DNA of 64,000 nucleotides from Eremophila alpestris peregrina. Lineage: Eukaryota; Chordata; Aves; Passeriformes; Alaudidae. Shown piece after piece: positions 47,181 through 62,400 of this stretch (the first letter of the stretch is position 1; every line of letters starts with the position of its first letter). The DNA lies in assembly GCA_009792885.1 (NCBI GenBank), contig WMCF01000025.1, positions 3,601,150-3,665,149 on the forward strand, read 5' to 3'. The position numbers were made by a program, and so were the translations under genes. The notes under the pieces are model-generated. The model worked only from the letters and a program-made list of their open reading frames with translations, made no database searches and had not been told where the DNA came from.

Positions 47181-50100
47181 ATCACTTTTCAAGGCTGGCA
47201 AATCCTAAAAGTATCTGTTACAGCAGTTTTTGTCATAAAAACTAAAATGGTACTAAACCTCTGTGACATAAATAATTCACATTGCACAAACCACCTGGAT
47301 GATTAATTCACACTTGTTTACGCTTGAGACCCCAAATAATTTTAAATAAGTCAGTCCCTTAACAACTGCAGTTATTTAACCTTTCAGAATATTTTGGAAT
47401 ATGATTTCTTCTGTTAAGAAATGACCAATGCCAACATTACCAAGGCCTATAGTACATTTCTGAAAAATAGCATCATTTTAGATGCTTACACTTGCTCCTC
47501 TTGCTACTAGTAGTACTCAAGATTGGTGTGATGTACACTACAAGATATGTCTGCCAGCTTGAAACCTGAAGAATAGATTGTACACTACTGCTGTTTCAGA
47601 CTTGTCAGTGTGAGAGATATATCCTGTCCTTGACCCTAAGACTTTGCACACCTGAATGGATCCAAGTGTGACACCAAAACCTTTTGGAGGACTACCTTCT
47701 TGTTCTTGAGAAACAAATTCTGCATTAGCTCTTAGCCAAAAATCTATAATTGGGTGATGATGTTGAGTAATCATCCCTGTATATATCCTTAGCTGCTTTT
47801 TGTCTAGAAAATCAGCAAGGAGAAATGTCAAGTGGGAAAAACCACAAAATTTTAACACACTTTAAAAATTGTAGCTGTTTCAAATTACTGTATTTTGACT
47901 GTGAGAGTTAATTCTCTTTCTCTCTCAATCACAAAATATTCCTCCTTGTGGTGGTGTAGTCAAAATACTCTATAATTTTCTCCTGTGCAATCTTAGTACA
48001 TTTCTGTGAGACTACATGGAAGTGGAAAAGAACCACCTTTCATGGAGGAAAATTTCTATTATATAGTCTAATTTCAGGGAATACATCTCATCTTTGTCAA
48101 AGGCAGACATGCATAGGGTAGTTACAGAATGTGTTTTGCTGAACCACATTACTCACATATGAATTTGGTTTTACAAACAGAAGACTGAGTGCCAGATTCT
48201 GCTAAGGTTGCTTATGTGAATTGTCTTATTTATTTCATGCCTTACTGTACCAGGAAACCTGGATTTATCCCACTGTGTTTTAGTAAACAAAGGAATACTT
48301 ATTTTTCCACTTCCTACTTGTTTTATTTCAGTGTAAGAAACCACAACCAAAAGGGAGTTAATTTCCATGAGTGTGAAAGAGCAGAGAGTTTTTAGAGTTA
48401 TGTCTTGCAGCCAGTGCTTTTTTGATGGTAGGAAGAAAATAAAATTCTGCACTATCTGATTCTCCCAGCACATTTAGCATTGCCTTCAGGTAGGGTCTCC
48501 CCAGGTGATAACTAAGTTTCCTTGTGTCATGACCTGCCCCTGCAGTGGGCTCACTGTGACTCATCTTAATCCCTTGGGACACAATAGAGTGAAGCTACAC
48601 AGAATGACCAGTGATTTAATATGTATTTAGTTATAGTTATAGTTATTTACATATGGCAGATTCATTTTAGAAGAATTTGATTACAGTGGAAAGGAGGTGT
48701 GTAGCACTTTTGGGTATTATCTATAGAAATACAACTATTTAAAGTATAATATAACTTAGGAAAATATATAAGGAAATCCAGAAAGAGAAAGAAAGGATAA
48801 GAGTAGATAGTGGAAAGGAAAGATACTACCATGCACAGATCCAGCTGCAAGGCTTGATTTCTGCAATTTCCATGGTTGAATTAATGATGCAGACTTGATC
48901 CATTGGGGAAGCAGGGAAAGCCTGTGAAACACAAACTTCAGTGGGTTAATAAATGCTCAGATTCAGGTGAGAATACCCAGGGACCTCACCTGGTGAGGGA
49001 GGCTAAGGCTGTCTTATGCAACACTGTGGATCATGTACAGTCCTTGGGTGGAAAACCCTGGAAATGAGTCTGGAGGCACTTTAAGGGTCTTTGATGGTTT
49101 ATGACACCCTCCAAGACATGACAGCTGCCTCTCATGCCAGTCTAGTTGAGCTATCATGCCCCATCAGAAGGGATGAACAACTTCAGATCTACAAGTGAAT
49201 GTCCCTACACCTCCCCCAGGAGGAAGTTTTATGCCTGAGCCTTATCAGGATGGAGGACTTTGGCATGCTAAAAAGCATTGTCCCACTTCCAAGGATCTGC
49301 CTTTCCTTTTCTCTGGCTCAAGAACCAACTTGTTTGTAAACAAAAGTCAGTTTCTCATGGTCAGCCTCCTATGAAGAGTGCACATCTCCTCTGCATCTGA
49401 GCTGTTCTTCTGGAGATCACAGATTTTTCCACCACCCACCCAAAAACTCTCCTCCTCCCCTTGGGTTTGAGGGTGCCGCCTCAGGAAAGCACCAGCTGCT
49501 TTTGCAAATGGCAAATTGTTTGAGTCATTAACCTTTAATATGTCTGTCTCTGACACCTTGTTTTTCCTATGCAAACCAGAATTGTCTAACTCTGACTCTG
49601 TCAGAATCAGGGTTCTGTCGCCTGCTGCTCACAACAGCTGCAGTTCTGCACTGGTACTGTGGGTTGTTAGCTCTTATGCCGAGCTGGGTAAATGGGATGA
49701 ATCATTGTGTTCCCAAAAACTGGTCTGGCACAAGATGTCTTGTCACGAAATGTTGTTAAATGGACGCTCAGACGGTTTGAAGCTGTCTGCCACATGGCTC
49801 TGACTGATTACAAAACATCCCATCGATTAGCATTTACAAAGCAATTTGCTGAAGGCATTACTCAAAATAAACAGGAATTTGTCAAAGTCACTGATATGTG
49901 TAATGTGTTTGATATAGTATACCATTTAAAAAATAAACATGTTTTCAGCTGGTCTGTCTTTGAATAGCTACGAAGTATTATAATTATTTTTGGATGGTTG
50001 GCCTATAAAACAGGATAGGGTATTTTAAACAACAGTTCTCTTTAAAAGAATCACATTATTTTCATGCCTTGGCATGACTTCTCACACAGTGACAGAGCCA

Positions 50101-51000
50101 GGTATTTGCAGTGTAAAGGTCCAACCGATGATCTGACAGAATATTATCATGTCTTATTGGAGTCACACATGGCTTGCTGTTATAGCTCTGTATCAACAGG
50201 AATCCAAATCCTGCAAGTGATAGAAATAGGTTTGTTATTTACAAGACAGAAAAAAGATTTCAGACAAAGTTATTTGCACCAAAAGCCAGACTCAGCTTGT
50301 TTTGATTTCTAGACTGTTTTGTTCACATTTTTCCATGGATTTTTTTTTGTGTTATACACTGTAACAATTTTTTTCCCTGTGGATTTCTAACAGAAATAAT
50401 GATAGATAACTGCTAATGTATTATTATAATTTATTTATATGGGTTTGAGTTTGTCCAATTTGTTCCATCATTATGGAAATGCTACTACCTGGTGACCCTT
50501 CTGAAATGGCAGAACATCAAAATCGTTTTGGCAATGAAAATGCAATATTAGAGGCATTCCTGCCATTGCATATACTTGTAGCTTTCTGAAATTTAGCTTG
50601 ATTTAATCCTGGTATTCATTAATCTAGAAAAGCCTGGGTGTAGCAACTGTAATCTACACACATATTCTTTGGATTTTGATGACAAAGTTAATAGGACTTT
50701 TCATGCTTCATCCATTTCTCTGACTGTGGGCAAATTCACAGTCATGCACAGTGATATTTTTACATAACTTTAATATAATAAATCTCTCTGATTCCAAGTG
50801 CATCTTGGAGTGAAATCCTTTCTCCTCTCAAGCACATGATAAAACTTCCACTGATTCCTGTAAGTTTCATGGACTTCCTGTGTTTGTTTTATTAGGCTTG
50901 AACGGTGCAAATCAGATCTGGTTCTGGATTTCAAACAAATTTGAGAAAATCTGAATCCCAGATTTAATGATTGCCCATCTTGCATTAACCTGTACTCATT

Positions 51001-51019
51001 AAAAAAAAAAAAAAAAAAA
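51001..51019 (+). repeat. poly(A), 19 bases
   Basis: Pure A run in the gene-free right part, with no retrocopy-like sequence upstream. Confidence 0.9.
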
Positions 51020-54000
51020 GACATTTTTGGGACTGAATACAAACAATGCTAATTTTTCATTAGTGTTTGTTTGGGCAGGGTTTTTTATTTTATAGGGACT
51101 ATACAGCAAATTTTGTATCTCTGTGATTTAAAGTAAGAGTGTTTTAACACATTGCCCAAATGCTAAAATCCTGATACAAAAGATGCTGCACGAGTTCCCT
51201 GGTGGCTGCCCCACCATCCTATGGACTTCTCTACACATAATGAGGTATAAATCATAACATGACTCACACAAGTTCTCTAACCATTAAACACTGCTACAGT
51301 GGCTGACAGGAGTTTTATCCAGAATTGAACATTTAGTCCTGACCTGGTTCAAGTAATGGAAAAATGATTTTGTGAAATGTATTGTCATTCTGAAGCTTCT
51401 TTGATTCTGAAGACTTAAAAGTAGAGATTTTTTTCCACCCACATGTTTGTGACCTTTCAGAAGAGACTATTCAAATCGGGTTTTTTTTTCCGTTCCTAGT
51501 TTTTTCCTTTGAGTGTAAAAAAAGAACAAGGTTCAAGGTTTACTTTGGGTTCCTTCTTTTTTTTCCCTGACTACTTTTCTTCTTTGCTATTCTACAACTA
51601 TTCAAAATTGATCCAATTCTGAAGCAGTTATCAGATCTGCACTCAGATATTTTTTCAAAGGTATGGAACTACTGAAAAATTCCTGGCACAAGGAAGAGTA
51701 TAAAAATAAAGGAATAGAGGGAAGATGGTAGACAACAATTTCTTATATGAGCAAAAAGAGGGAATAAAACAAGGGGAAAAGAAGAGAAATTAAAAACAAG
51801 TTTAGTTCTCTGAAAATTAGGAAAAAATGGAAAATATGAAACAAATTTTTCATTTTAAAAAGATTTCGTAATGAAAGGGTTGATAATGAAAGGTTTGTTC
51901 TTGGTTCTCCTGGTGATGACTCAGTCTCACCAGAGAGTGCTACCAAAAGCCAAACCAAAGCTGTATATCAGTTAACTCTCTTAACTAGTTTATGTAAACT
52001 AAAATAAATTGTAAGAGTTTAATTTTAAGGTGAGGTATTTTCCACTATAACAAGGCAAAATTTGACAACTAATGAAAGGTAAAGCATCCAGAAATAGTTC
52101 TGTTAGGAATCAGAAGACTTCTAACCGCACCATCTCTCCAGGATTCCTTGTTGTTTGGAAGAGAGCCAGGTGCTCCTCTAGGCACACATTGTTCTGCATT
52201 GATCCCCACTTGGGAACACAGAAGATCTGTTTCAATACTTAGTGATTGTACTGGGAATCAGGAAAACTAACATCACTTTTGAGTACAAGCTAACCTCTCT
52301 GTAGGCTCTCTCACTCATTGTAAGACTAGTTCAATTGGACTTACCTGTGGTTACACCCCTTACAGTGTTAAACAAATCTGTAAAATTCAAAATTACATTC
52401 TTATTGTTTTGCCAACATTATATATATGTCATTAATAATAACAACAATTTTCAAGGCATTCTTGTTCAAATACTTTATGCATTCTTATCAGATTGCATTA
52501 GAAGGGTTAGGTAATGCAATAGTTACATTAGTCATTCCTCACAGCTCTCTGTACAAGCTCTTTCCAGGTGTGCCTTGCTATTACTTTTTCCAGATACACC
52601 TGGAATGTAATGAGGAATTGCAGCTTCTCACTCCTGCTTCAGAACATTATCTTGGAGATGAGATGGAGATTGTTTATCATTTAGACAATGGTAGAGATGA
52701 ATGATTTCTGGCAGCCGCTCAGCAGCACTGAAGTTAGTACAGAGCAATGCACAGGCTGTTGTACCCTCCGAGCAAACCAATTAACTGCACAGGATAATTG
52801 CATAATACTTCAGTCACTGAATTACTTCACATTACAGTCATGATAGAAGCTGTCCCAGATGTCTGGGTTTTAATGAGATTTAAGAGTATTTATATTTTTA
52901 TGCAAGAAAAAGAGGAAGTAACAGATTAATGTAGTGACTTAAAATATTAATTTTGCAAGATACTCAGGCATGAGCACAGCATAAGTATGAATAGCTCTGT
53001 CAGAGTCTTTGGGACTCAGGGACCATTGCAGAATTGCTCTTATTCTGGAAAAGCATGGATGCATCTTGTAGCTGTGTCATCAGAACTCAGAAAGGAGGAG
53101 GGACGGAACAAAAATCAAAGTATAAGCCTGCTGTACCAGTACCTGTTACTTGGAAGGAAGTATTATCAATTAATAAGTAATTAGTACTGCTTAGTTATTG
53201 GCAAGTAAGCTGTTTGCAAGCACATACAAATCCAAATAAGATTGTCTCTGATGCCCTGCAGAATGTCATATGAGGTGTTAATTTGTTTTACAGCAATGAT
53301 AGCTGCGCAATACATACATGAATGCTGTGACATTGTGACAGAATATTGATTTGTCATGCTATTTCAGAGCCCATAAAAGAAAGAACAGAACTGGAAATTA
53401 CTACAATTTTTGATGAAGTTCTTTTATGCCTGTCCCTCATAAGTAGGCTCCTCTGAATTTTATTTAAATTAGAAAGTAAACTCTTTCCCCAAGTTTTTAA
53501 ACAAGACTGTACAGGGATCATTTTGCTTCCCAGAAATTAGGAGCAAAATTTTCTCTTAATTGTCATCTGAACAAGAGCAGATCCAAAAATGGCTGTTCCT
53601 GAAATGTCTGACCAGAGAGTTCAGCTGTTTTTTCAGAGACAGGCTTGTGACAGAGCATTCAGATTCTTTTCAGCTGCCCCCACAAGCTGGCACTGCATGT
53701 GAAACTGCTGTTGCAAAGCCCCAATACCATCAAAAAAGGGTATTAATAGGGCTTTCAAACAAACAAGGAGAGGAGCAAGGTAAAATCAGATATCAGTCCC
53801 AGAGAAATAAAACGCACAATAATATCTGGATTCTACATCTGCCCAGCATATGTAATTTCTGGCAATGAGTAACTACTGTTGGAGAAGTAAATAAAGAAGG
53901 ATGACAAAAGAATCAAGCTCAACACCACGACTGTAAAGATCAGGCAGGGCCAAGTTAATAATGAAATAACATTGATGGTCAAAGACTGTTACAGCTATTC

Positions 54001-56436
54001 TGACTCCTGTTTTTCAGAAAAAGACTCAGTCCTGCAATTGCTGCAGACAGGAAAATTGTGATATACCAATAGAAAAATTGTATTTTGGTCCAGCAGAGGT
54101 GACTTATCACCGACATAGATAGGTCAAAATTACACAGGTAACAATCTCCATCAGTGTGCTCATCAAGTTGACATTTTAGGTTGCTCTTTTCATTCTGCCA
54201 GAGAAAAACATGCTCTCTAGACCAAAAGGTGTATGGAAACCAGAGAATGCCAAAAAAAGTGTTTGTATTTAGCATGGAAATGCAGTTCTTTATCCTGCGT
54301 GGATCATAAACATTCAGTTTAAAAAGAAATGGTGTAGAGAAATGCTCTCCTCATGATTTATCTTTTTATGAAGTTCTTCAGAGGATCAGCTCAAAGATAT
54401 TCTCCAATATTATTTTGAGGCTCAGAAGGAGCACTATAGGGTGCTGCAGAACATTCCCATTAATAGAAGAATCTAATGACAGAGGGTAATTTTGACCATT
54501 CAGCACAAAGTCTTGTGTTAGGAGAATGAAGAATTGCTTTGTGCCAGTGAAACAGTCTGTTGGGCCCAGTCCTCACTGAGAGTGTACAAAGTGTGCTCCA
54601 GTGTTTTCCAAGTGTCCCAAGTGAAGTCAAATAACCAGAGTGAAGATGGCTTTTTCTTCTTTATGGGTATAAACTGCAGAAAATAGCTTCAGCATGCACT
54701 TTCTGCTCTATGTCACAAGACAAATGGCTTTATAATTCCAGGGGAACACAACTACCTCAGAAACTGGTATTCATACCAAGAGAAATAGCACCTGAAGCAT
54801 CTACATCTCAGTTGATAGAAAGTTTTATGTGCTTAGGACAGACATCTTAGATATCTGGGGGCTTCACATGGGAGAAAGCAGTAATATGAAATTTTCCAAG
54901 CAATCTGTCCTGCTACCAAGTTGGCTGCCATATGTATATGGGTCTTCCTGGATTTCTATGGCTTCGTAGTAACCATGAATCATTATGGCTGGTTCTGACC
55001 CCAGTAGGAGATGAGGCAATGTCTGGCTCTTTTGTAAATTATCCGCATTATTTTTGCCTCTCCACAAGACGTGTTCTCATATGATAGTTAAAGGAGTCCA
55101 GCAGGTCAAAAGTCTGTACAATGACCTTATCTAAGGACCAGAATAGGATATAGATGAGATTTTACTTGAGACAAGTCCCTTGTTTTTTATCAGCATCATC
55201 CACTAGATGTTGTATTTCTTTAGCCCTAGAGGAAGCCAGAAGGCAGTGATGGTCATATTTGAAATAAAAATAGAGGTTGAGTAATAATCTTGCCAACACT
55301 GGACCTGCTCTGTTTCTTCTGCTTCCCTGCTCTGGATCTGCACCTGTGTGGGTACAGTCAGTGCCTTGGTGTGAGTCTTGGCTCCAGCCCATCTTCTCTC
55401 ATCTAACAGAGTAGGTCTTAAATGACAGCCAGCCTCAGCTAACAGGGCAAATTGCCAGGAAAGTCCATAGGGATGGGACAGCTTCAAGGTCAAGCCAGAA
55501 AGTCAAGCCAGGGGGTAAGGGTCAGGGCCAAAATCAGGGAAGTAAAAGAGTGGGCACTGGTGAACCCACAATGTTGCTCAGGCAGAGATCAAGAGCCTGA
55601 GCCATTTTACAATTACCAGGGGAAGGAGGGGCAGGCCCCCACTGCAGCTTCACACAGCACTGGTTTAAGTCTGAACATCTCTGTTATCAAAATTGGCCCT
55701 GAACCCAGAGTGCCAAACCCCCAGGAGGAAGGACATGTGGTCAGGTCCATGACAGTAAAACTACTGAAAGTACCAGTTGTTGAAACAAAAGATGAAAAAA
55801 AGATTATGCTAACTTTCTTAAAAGAACACATTTTTACTTATTTTCATATTATTTTAGGCCGTCTTTATAAATCTTGGGAATTCCTTGTAGACATCTGATG
55901 CATGATTGGAGGGAATGGGCTGTATTCTTCCTATTGTCTTGCCCTGAAAAGCATTCTCATAGTAAAGGTTTATAAGACCCATGCTCTGGGGGTCTAGGGT
56001 CATTTCACTGCCAAGTGTCTGATTGCTTTTCAGCTCTAAACACAAGCTGCTACCAACTTGCCTTGATATGTATCAAAGAGGCTGAGTTCTCAAACACACT
56101 GAGTAATGAAGAGATTAATAGAAGTCTCTAAAATCTAGCAATGAAGTTCACTTACACTTGCAGCTGTTCTTGCCTTCCAGGGTCTTCCATGAGTCTCTAC
56201 CCATGTTGTGTTCTGTCCCAGATTGCTGAAGATCAGCCAGTGAATTTGGGTGAAGCATCCAACAGTTTCATTTTCAGAAATGAGACACTCTGCACAAAAA
56301 GGATGCCAAATAATCATCTACACTCTTTGCCTGCCTCTAGGATGCCATAGAGAACATTCTTTGATGCCTAAATGACATAAGTAGGGGTGACAGTAATGTT
56401 GTTAGTCCTTATTCATCTCACCAAGAAGGGAAACTT

Positions 56437-56458
56437 AAAAAAAAAAAAAAAAAAAAAA
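56437..56458 (+). repeat. poly(A), 22 bases
   Basis: Pure A run in the gene-free right part. The upstream sequence does not resemble a known transcript. Confidence 0.9.
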
Positions 56459-59400
56459 GCTTCAGATAGATTTGCTATTAAATTCCCTCAGCAACCTTTG
56501 GTTTTGAAATATGTTTTTCTCTTTATGCATGGTCTTTTTCAAGACCAACAGATACAGATCACAAAAATTCTGATGTCCTAAGCATGTAACATCTTTCAGA
56601 AACTCAGATTTATACTTTGACATATGAAACATGTAGAATGTGTTTCTAGCCAACATTTAGTCCACGGAGTCCTAGAAACCCTTTTTCTTTGTCTCACTAT
56701 ATTCCTACCCAGCAGCCTGTGCTTGCTGGGTCTTTCTGAATGCCAACAGCCCAGACACCTGAGAGTACAGCCAGCACAGAATATGCTTGGAAGTTTGCCA
56801 CCTGTCCAACTGAGAAAGGCTCATTAAGTGCTTGGAAATTAGGAAGGCGGATAAAAGTATAATGTGATTGGTTTGGGTTTTTCTAAAGTCTTTTGATTTT
56901 AAACTAACTTGATGGAGTTCTTAAGAGATCTGGAGGGAAAGAAATGTTAACTATCAATTTGGGACTAAAAAGCAGGATACAGCACTTTCTATTCTAAACA
57001 AAATGAACTCTAAAACAGAGCAAAAAAACTGTTAAGCAGGCAGAAAATGCAGAACAAAGTTTGAAAATTATGCTTTAATTCCAGCCCTTGTATTTATACA
57101 TTTAAGTAAAGCTATGCATTATATGTTTTAAAATGATTTATCACATAATGAGCCCTACAGTTTATGGCAACCTGGAATTGTTTACTGACTCTCACAAACA
57201 GCAGTTCTGTGGGCAACAGCTGAGCACAGCTGTGAGCAAAAGCTCTTCAGTCAGAAAAAGTGACATTTTGAGAAGTCTCTGCATTTTTCAACCCAAGGCT
57301 TGCAAAAGAAGGTGTTAACTCAGGACAGTCTGATGGGAGATAACATTTATAAGCTTTCCTTAAAAAAAAAGTTTTCCCTTGAATTTCCCTTGAGAAATTG
57401 AGGAGTGGGGAAGGAAGAAGGTGTTAAGTGTGTGGAACTGTTTATGAAACAGCATATCCATTTCATTCTCTCTTTTGGAATGTCTTTCAGTCTTTATTGC
57501 ACAGAGCAGCAGGAGAAGAGAAGCAAGTCCAAGCTCAAAAGAAGAAGTCAATCAACTCATCATCTATGATCCTTTCATAGTGAATAGTGAAAGGTGAAAG
57601 GTCTTCCAGAAAAAGACAGCAGAGGAGAAGCTCATTTTATGCCCTCTGGGAACCTCTCTTTCCTCATCAACTGTTGACATGTTGGATGTCCCTAGACTAC
57701 TAATTTTGGCATCTAACATCCCTGAAGCAGGGAGCTGTGATTACAGCCAAGAATGATTTATCTCTTGGAGACTGGGGAACACTGATGGGACTGGGTTTGT
57801 TTGTGGTGCCCCAGGTGGCCTCTTCCTTGCTGTGTTTCTAAGAACTGCTTTTTGTCCTCTGGAATACAGCATTACAATTTTGTCTTTTTTGAACTGGTTG
57901 GTTGACACACTCTGGGTGGGTGCCAGAGGATGAACCCTGCTGTCTGGCACCAGTAACTGGCTCCAAGGAGAAGTCTCTCCCCATTTCCCTCATACACCAG
58001 AGAACATGAAGGAGCTTTACCCTGGTGAACTAAGCTGTTATCCTAACTCTTATCTACAAGACCTCAAACATCAAGAAAGCAGGAGCTTGAGGTGTTTTAT
58101 AGTTTCATATTGCAGTTGGCATTTAGGAATCCCTTTTCAGCTCATTGTACCAAGGGCTTCTGATGACTTTGGATGTTTCCATTGTCCATGTAGTCTTTTT
58201 ACAAGTTTGTTGGGGAGAAAAAGACACTTTTCATTTTGGAGAGTCTCTTTCTCAGGGGAAATGATGGGAAAGGCTCAGCAGAATATTCACAGTATTTGTT
58301 GTTTCCTTAAAAAGCCTTGCAGCAAACTTACAGGGAGACTGGGGAATCCTGTGCTTTCTCCCTAGTATCTGCTGAACAATTGCCTAAGGCCACTGTGCAG
58401 GAGTTTTCCATGCTGCAGTCCCTCTCTGGGAAACTCTCTCAAACCCTTAAAGGCTGTTTTAGCAGCAGGTTGAACTCTAGCATGTGTTCTGTGCTGTGCT
58501 GATCACCTTCCAAGCACTGAGGTACTGTAACAATGCCAGTCAGCTGTCAGGCTTTGGGGCTTACCATGATTAGGGCCAACAGTTCTTTATGGAATTCAAC
58601 CACAGAAAGCTGCAAAAGAACAGGCACAGGTGCTAAAAATATCTTGTGTGTTCAATATTTTCATGGCATTTTTTTCATTGTTGGGGAGAGCTTGGATATG
58701 CTGGAGGCTCTGCCATCCCAGCAAATAGGCCAATATGGACATGAGACTGAAAGTAAATAATTCCTGATTTTTATGTCTGCCCCCTTCTTAGTTTAAAAAC
58801 TTGCCTCTTTGGAGTATTTTTCCTCCAGATAAAAGCCTCATCTGAGATTCAGACTTATTTGGGTTTGAATTCCAGACACTGACTTGGAAAATCTTGCCTT
58901 GCACATGGAAAAAGTGATACCTGATTCTAATGGCTCGCTGTACCTCTATCGTTCTCTCATCTAGTGGCAATGCTTTCTTAGCATTCTGTGCTTAGCAAAG
59001 TTCTCTTTAATGAGGTCCTGCACATGATTTGCAAGCCCTGGGAGAAGTCTGAAGTTTGCTTTATGCAGTTGCTGTCAGAGCTGAGTGCCAATGTGCTGCA
59101 CTGTGAAAACTTACTTTTGTCCAAATGCAGAGGGTTGTGTCCCTCTGAGCATGAAGACATCTCCTCCTGTACTCCTGAGTATTCCCAGGTGAGGCTGCCT
59201 TTAATCCAGACTGCACTTTGTACAAGTGTAACCTTAATCACCTCTGTGCCCTTTATTGCTCATCCACCCCTCTCCTGCTTCTTGCCAGTTGTCTTCCAGT
59301 CTGGTTTTGATCAAGCTTGCATTCAGTCAGCCAGCTTCAGTGTGAACTAAAGAGCTTGGAAAACCAATGCATTTGCAGAAAATCAGTTAGCAAACTTAGT

Positions 59401-62400
59401 TTCATTGCCCTGTGTAACTTTCTTTTTTCCTTACCCCAACCAGTTAAGCGAATAAGATTGTAAAATATTACTAGAAATTACTTAAATATATAAGGAATGG
59501 AGGTAATTTAAAATGTCATCTGGAGGGCAGGAGAAATCATTAAATGAATCCAAGCCTGAATTTCCAATTATTAAGGCCTCTTCTGCAGTGCAGTTTTTGG
59601 CAATTCAAATTTCTACTGACAAATGTAAACAAACATTGTCAGGATTTCACTCTTTTAATGCTGTTTTGCAGGAGCAAACAAGTTCTGCCAATATCTCTCT
59701 CACACTGTTATGGAGATTTGAAGCAATGTGCTCAGTTTGGAGTACTGTGCTTTTTTTTTTTTTTTGCAGTGACTGTTTCAATAGATCAAAGGGAAAATCT
59801 CCCCACAGTGCTTGGTTTGGGCCTGTTTAAAAGGAAAAATCTGTAAACTTTATTTGCAGTTTGTCATCCTGATCAATCTCTCCTGACAGAAAACAATAGC
59901 TGTTGGCTGAGCTGTCTAATGCTGAGTCCAAACAAGATTAGGGAAGGTAATGTTAGCTTGTATATCCCAGAACTGTTCATGGTTTTTGATAACCATTGAA
60001 TAACCAGCATCAAATCAGTGTTGTCCTGCTAGTAATTTACAAATGAGCTCCCACAAAAAGCCTGTTTCATTGAGCCTGTGATAAGCCATGGGTATCAGGA
60101 GACAGCATTACTGAAGAGCTAGATAAACCCACCTGTGCCTGAGTGTACACACCAGCTAAATGGGAATAATGATAATGATGCTTATTTATTTATTTTACAA
60201 GTCTTTTGCAAATTTAAGTAGTAGATGTCCCTAGGTGTTTAACAAGATCTTTACAGTCTATGTATTATTGTGACACATCTGATAATTTTCTTGGCTTTAA
60301 TGATGATTTTTCTACCTGTCAGCAGTCATTTTGCTATGGATATTCTGAAAAGTTGTATGTGATAAATCCAACTGTATATGTAGTTTTAGCATCTATTTGA
60401 GTTTGATGTTATTTGTTTACGGAACCAAGTGCAACTTCAAACTGAGCAAAAGCATACATTTATTCTCACTTTGGAGAGAATGTCTGCTTCTTTACTGTCC
60501 TATCTTCATAATGTCAGACAATAGCTGTGGCTCACCTGTTTACAATGAAGTTCCTTCAAGGCTTTATTTCCTATTTCTGGCTCTGTCTGATTTCTTCAAT
60601 ATGGCCTGAACATTTCTTTGAACTTCATTTCTTCATTGTATTTCATTTCTAACCTGATGGTACTGAGTCATTGATTTTTTTCATGGATTTGAACTATGTT
60701 CCAGTTCAAGACACGATTGGAATTTTTTTCTCACACCTACTAAATATTGCTGACTTACAGATCAACTCCTAGCCACGAGTTATTAATCTGGGCATGCAAA
60801 TCCACTAAATGTGGCAATTATTCTTCTTCTCACCATCTTTATGTAGGCTCTTATCTGATGTTTGCTGGCAGCCAAGAATGTCTGCAGCACATTTAGAAAA
60901 CCTTGCAAAAACTGCACTTTGATCCTTACTCCCATTGCTCTTCATGTGTATGCCAAATTCACTTTGCCCTTCTTAAGAGTGTGGCATGTGATACAAGAGT
61001 ATCCTAAAGCAGAACCTGTTGCTCAAGCTAGATGGAGGGACTCTTCACATATTGCACAGACTCAGGAGCTTCAGGTGAAGAAAATAATGAAACATCTATT
61101 AAAAGGCAGTTAGGCAGCAGCAAGCTCAAGTCCTTCCTTTGATGGACTCTTCTGTTTTGGACTCTGTAAGGAACTCTGGTGTCTTGAAGGCTGGAAACCA
61201 CACTTCAGAAAAACAAAGAGTCACTGTTTTTTCATAGACAAGTTATCAATTCAGCAGCTGGGCACCTGTGATGCTTTCTATCAGAAGCCTGAGCACAGAC
61301 AGACTTTAACACATATTCACCTACTGAGGTTTTTTAGTATCTGCATTTCAGAATAAAGCGTCGTAGCCAATCGTAATACATCTGAGTCCTTTAATGACCT
61401 GAACCAAAAAGGGTTTTTTGAAATTTCCTAAGGCTTTGAAGTTCTTAATGGGTGGTTATGTATACCTCGGGGTAGCACAAGACTTTTGCAACTCTGGGTA
61501 TTGTTGGGCTGTACAAACAAATGTGGAGTTGGAGTAGGGATGTGAACCAAAGGCCCTTGTGATCTAAGTGGTTACATATGAAGTCTAGTGTTCATGAATA
61601 CTAATATGTTAGTATATATGACCTCAAAAATTTGTTCCCACAAACGTAAGTGCTGCTAGAACTTAATCACTTTTATGTTTCCAAAGAAACAAATGTCAAA
61701 GGAGTGTGAGATTGACCCATGAACCATTTAAAACTTTTATAGGGTTATTTACATTAAAAATGTGCAGTATTTGTTGAACTGTTACTATAAATGTAGCTTT
61801 TAAAGTATCTGAGACCCTGGTCTAGTTATTTATTGTTCTAGGAAATTACTTTTATGAGAGCTGCACAGAAACTAGAGACTTTTGATTCTAAGTCTAGACT
61901 AAAGCTCAGCACATAGTCCAGAGAAAGTGGCTTTCTGACTTATTGCCCAGTGTGGAGGAACAGCTCCAGTGACAAAAGGTGAGATGAGAAAGTCGGTTGT
62001 CATCACCATGAGATTTTTTTCTCAGAGGCCATTCATGTACTGCAATGTCAAATAAATTTCTCTGAGGAACTGCAACCAGTTTTCTCAATTTGGTGACCAC
62101 TGCATGCAGAATCATTTGAAATCTCTTCACCAGAAATGTTGCTTCTATTCCTGTTTTCAGTACTCTGAAATTTACAACATCAAAAAGATGCTACTGATGC
62201 ACAAACAGAAAGCATTGATTTTTTCTCCAGTCTTCAAATAAAAAGGCAAAGCAGAGCACAGCACAGAAGACAGAACCTGCAACCGGTGATGCAACTTCCT
62301 TGTGCAATAAGACTCTGCTGTGGTGGTACCTATCTGTGAAGGCAGGTAAAATAAGAACAGCATCATCAGGGCAGATCAGAAATCTTTCTTTTCTCCAGGG

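Noticed and set aside
58988..59350. 120-codon plus frame overlapping an 87-codon minus frame
   Set aside because: Open on both strands with no recognisable product; treated as chance.
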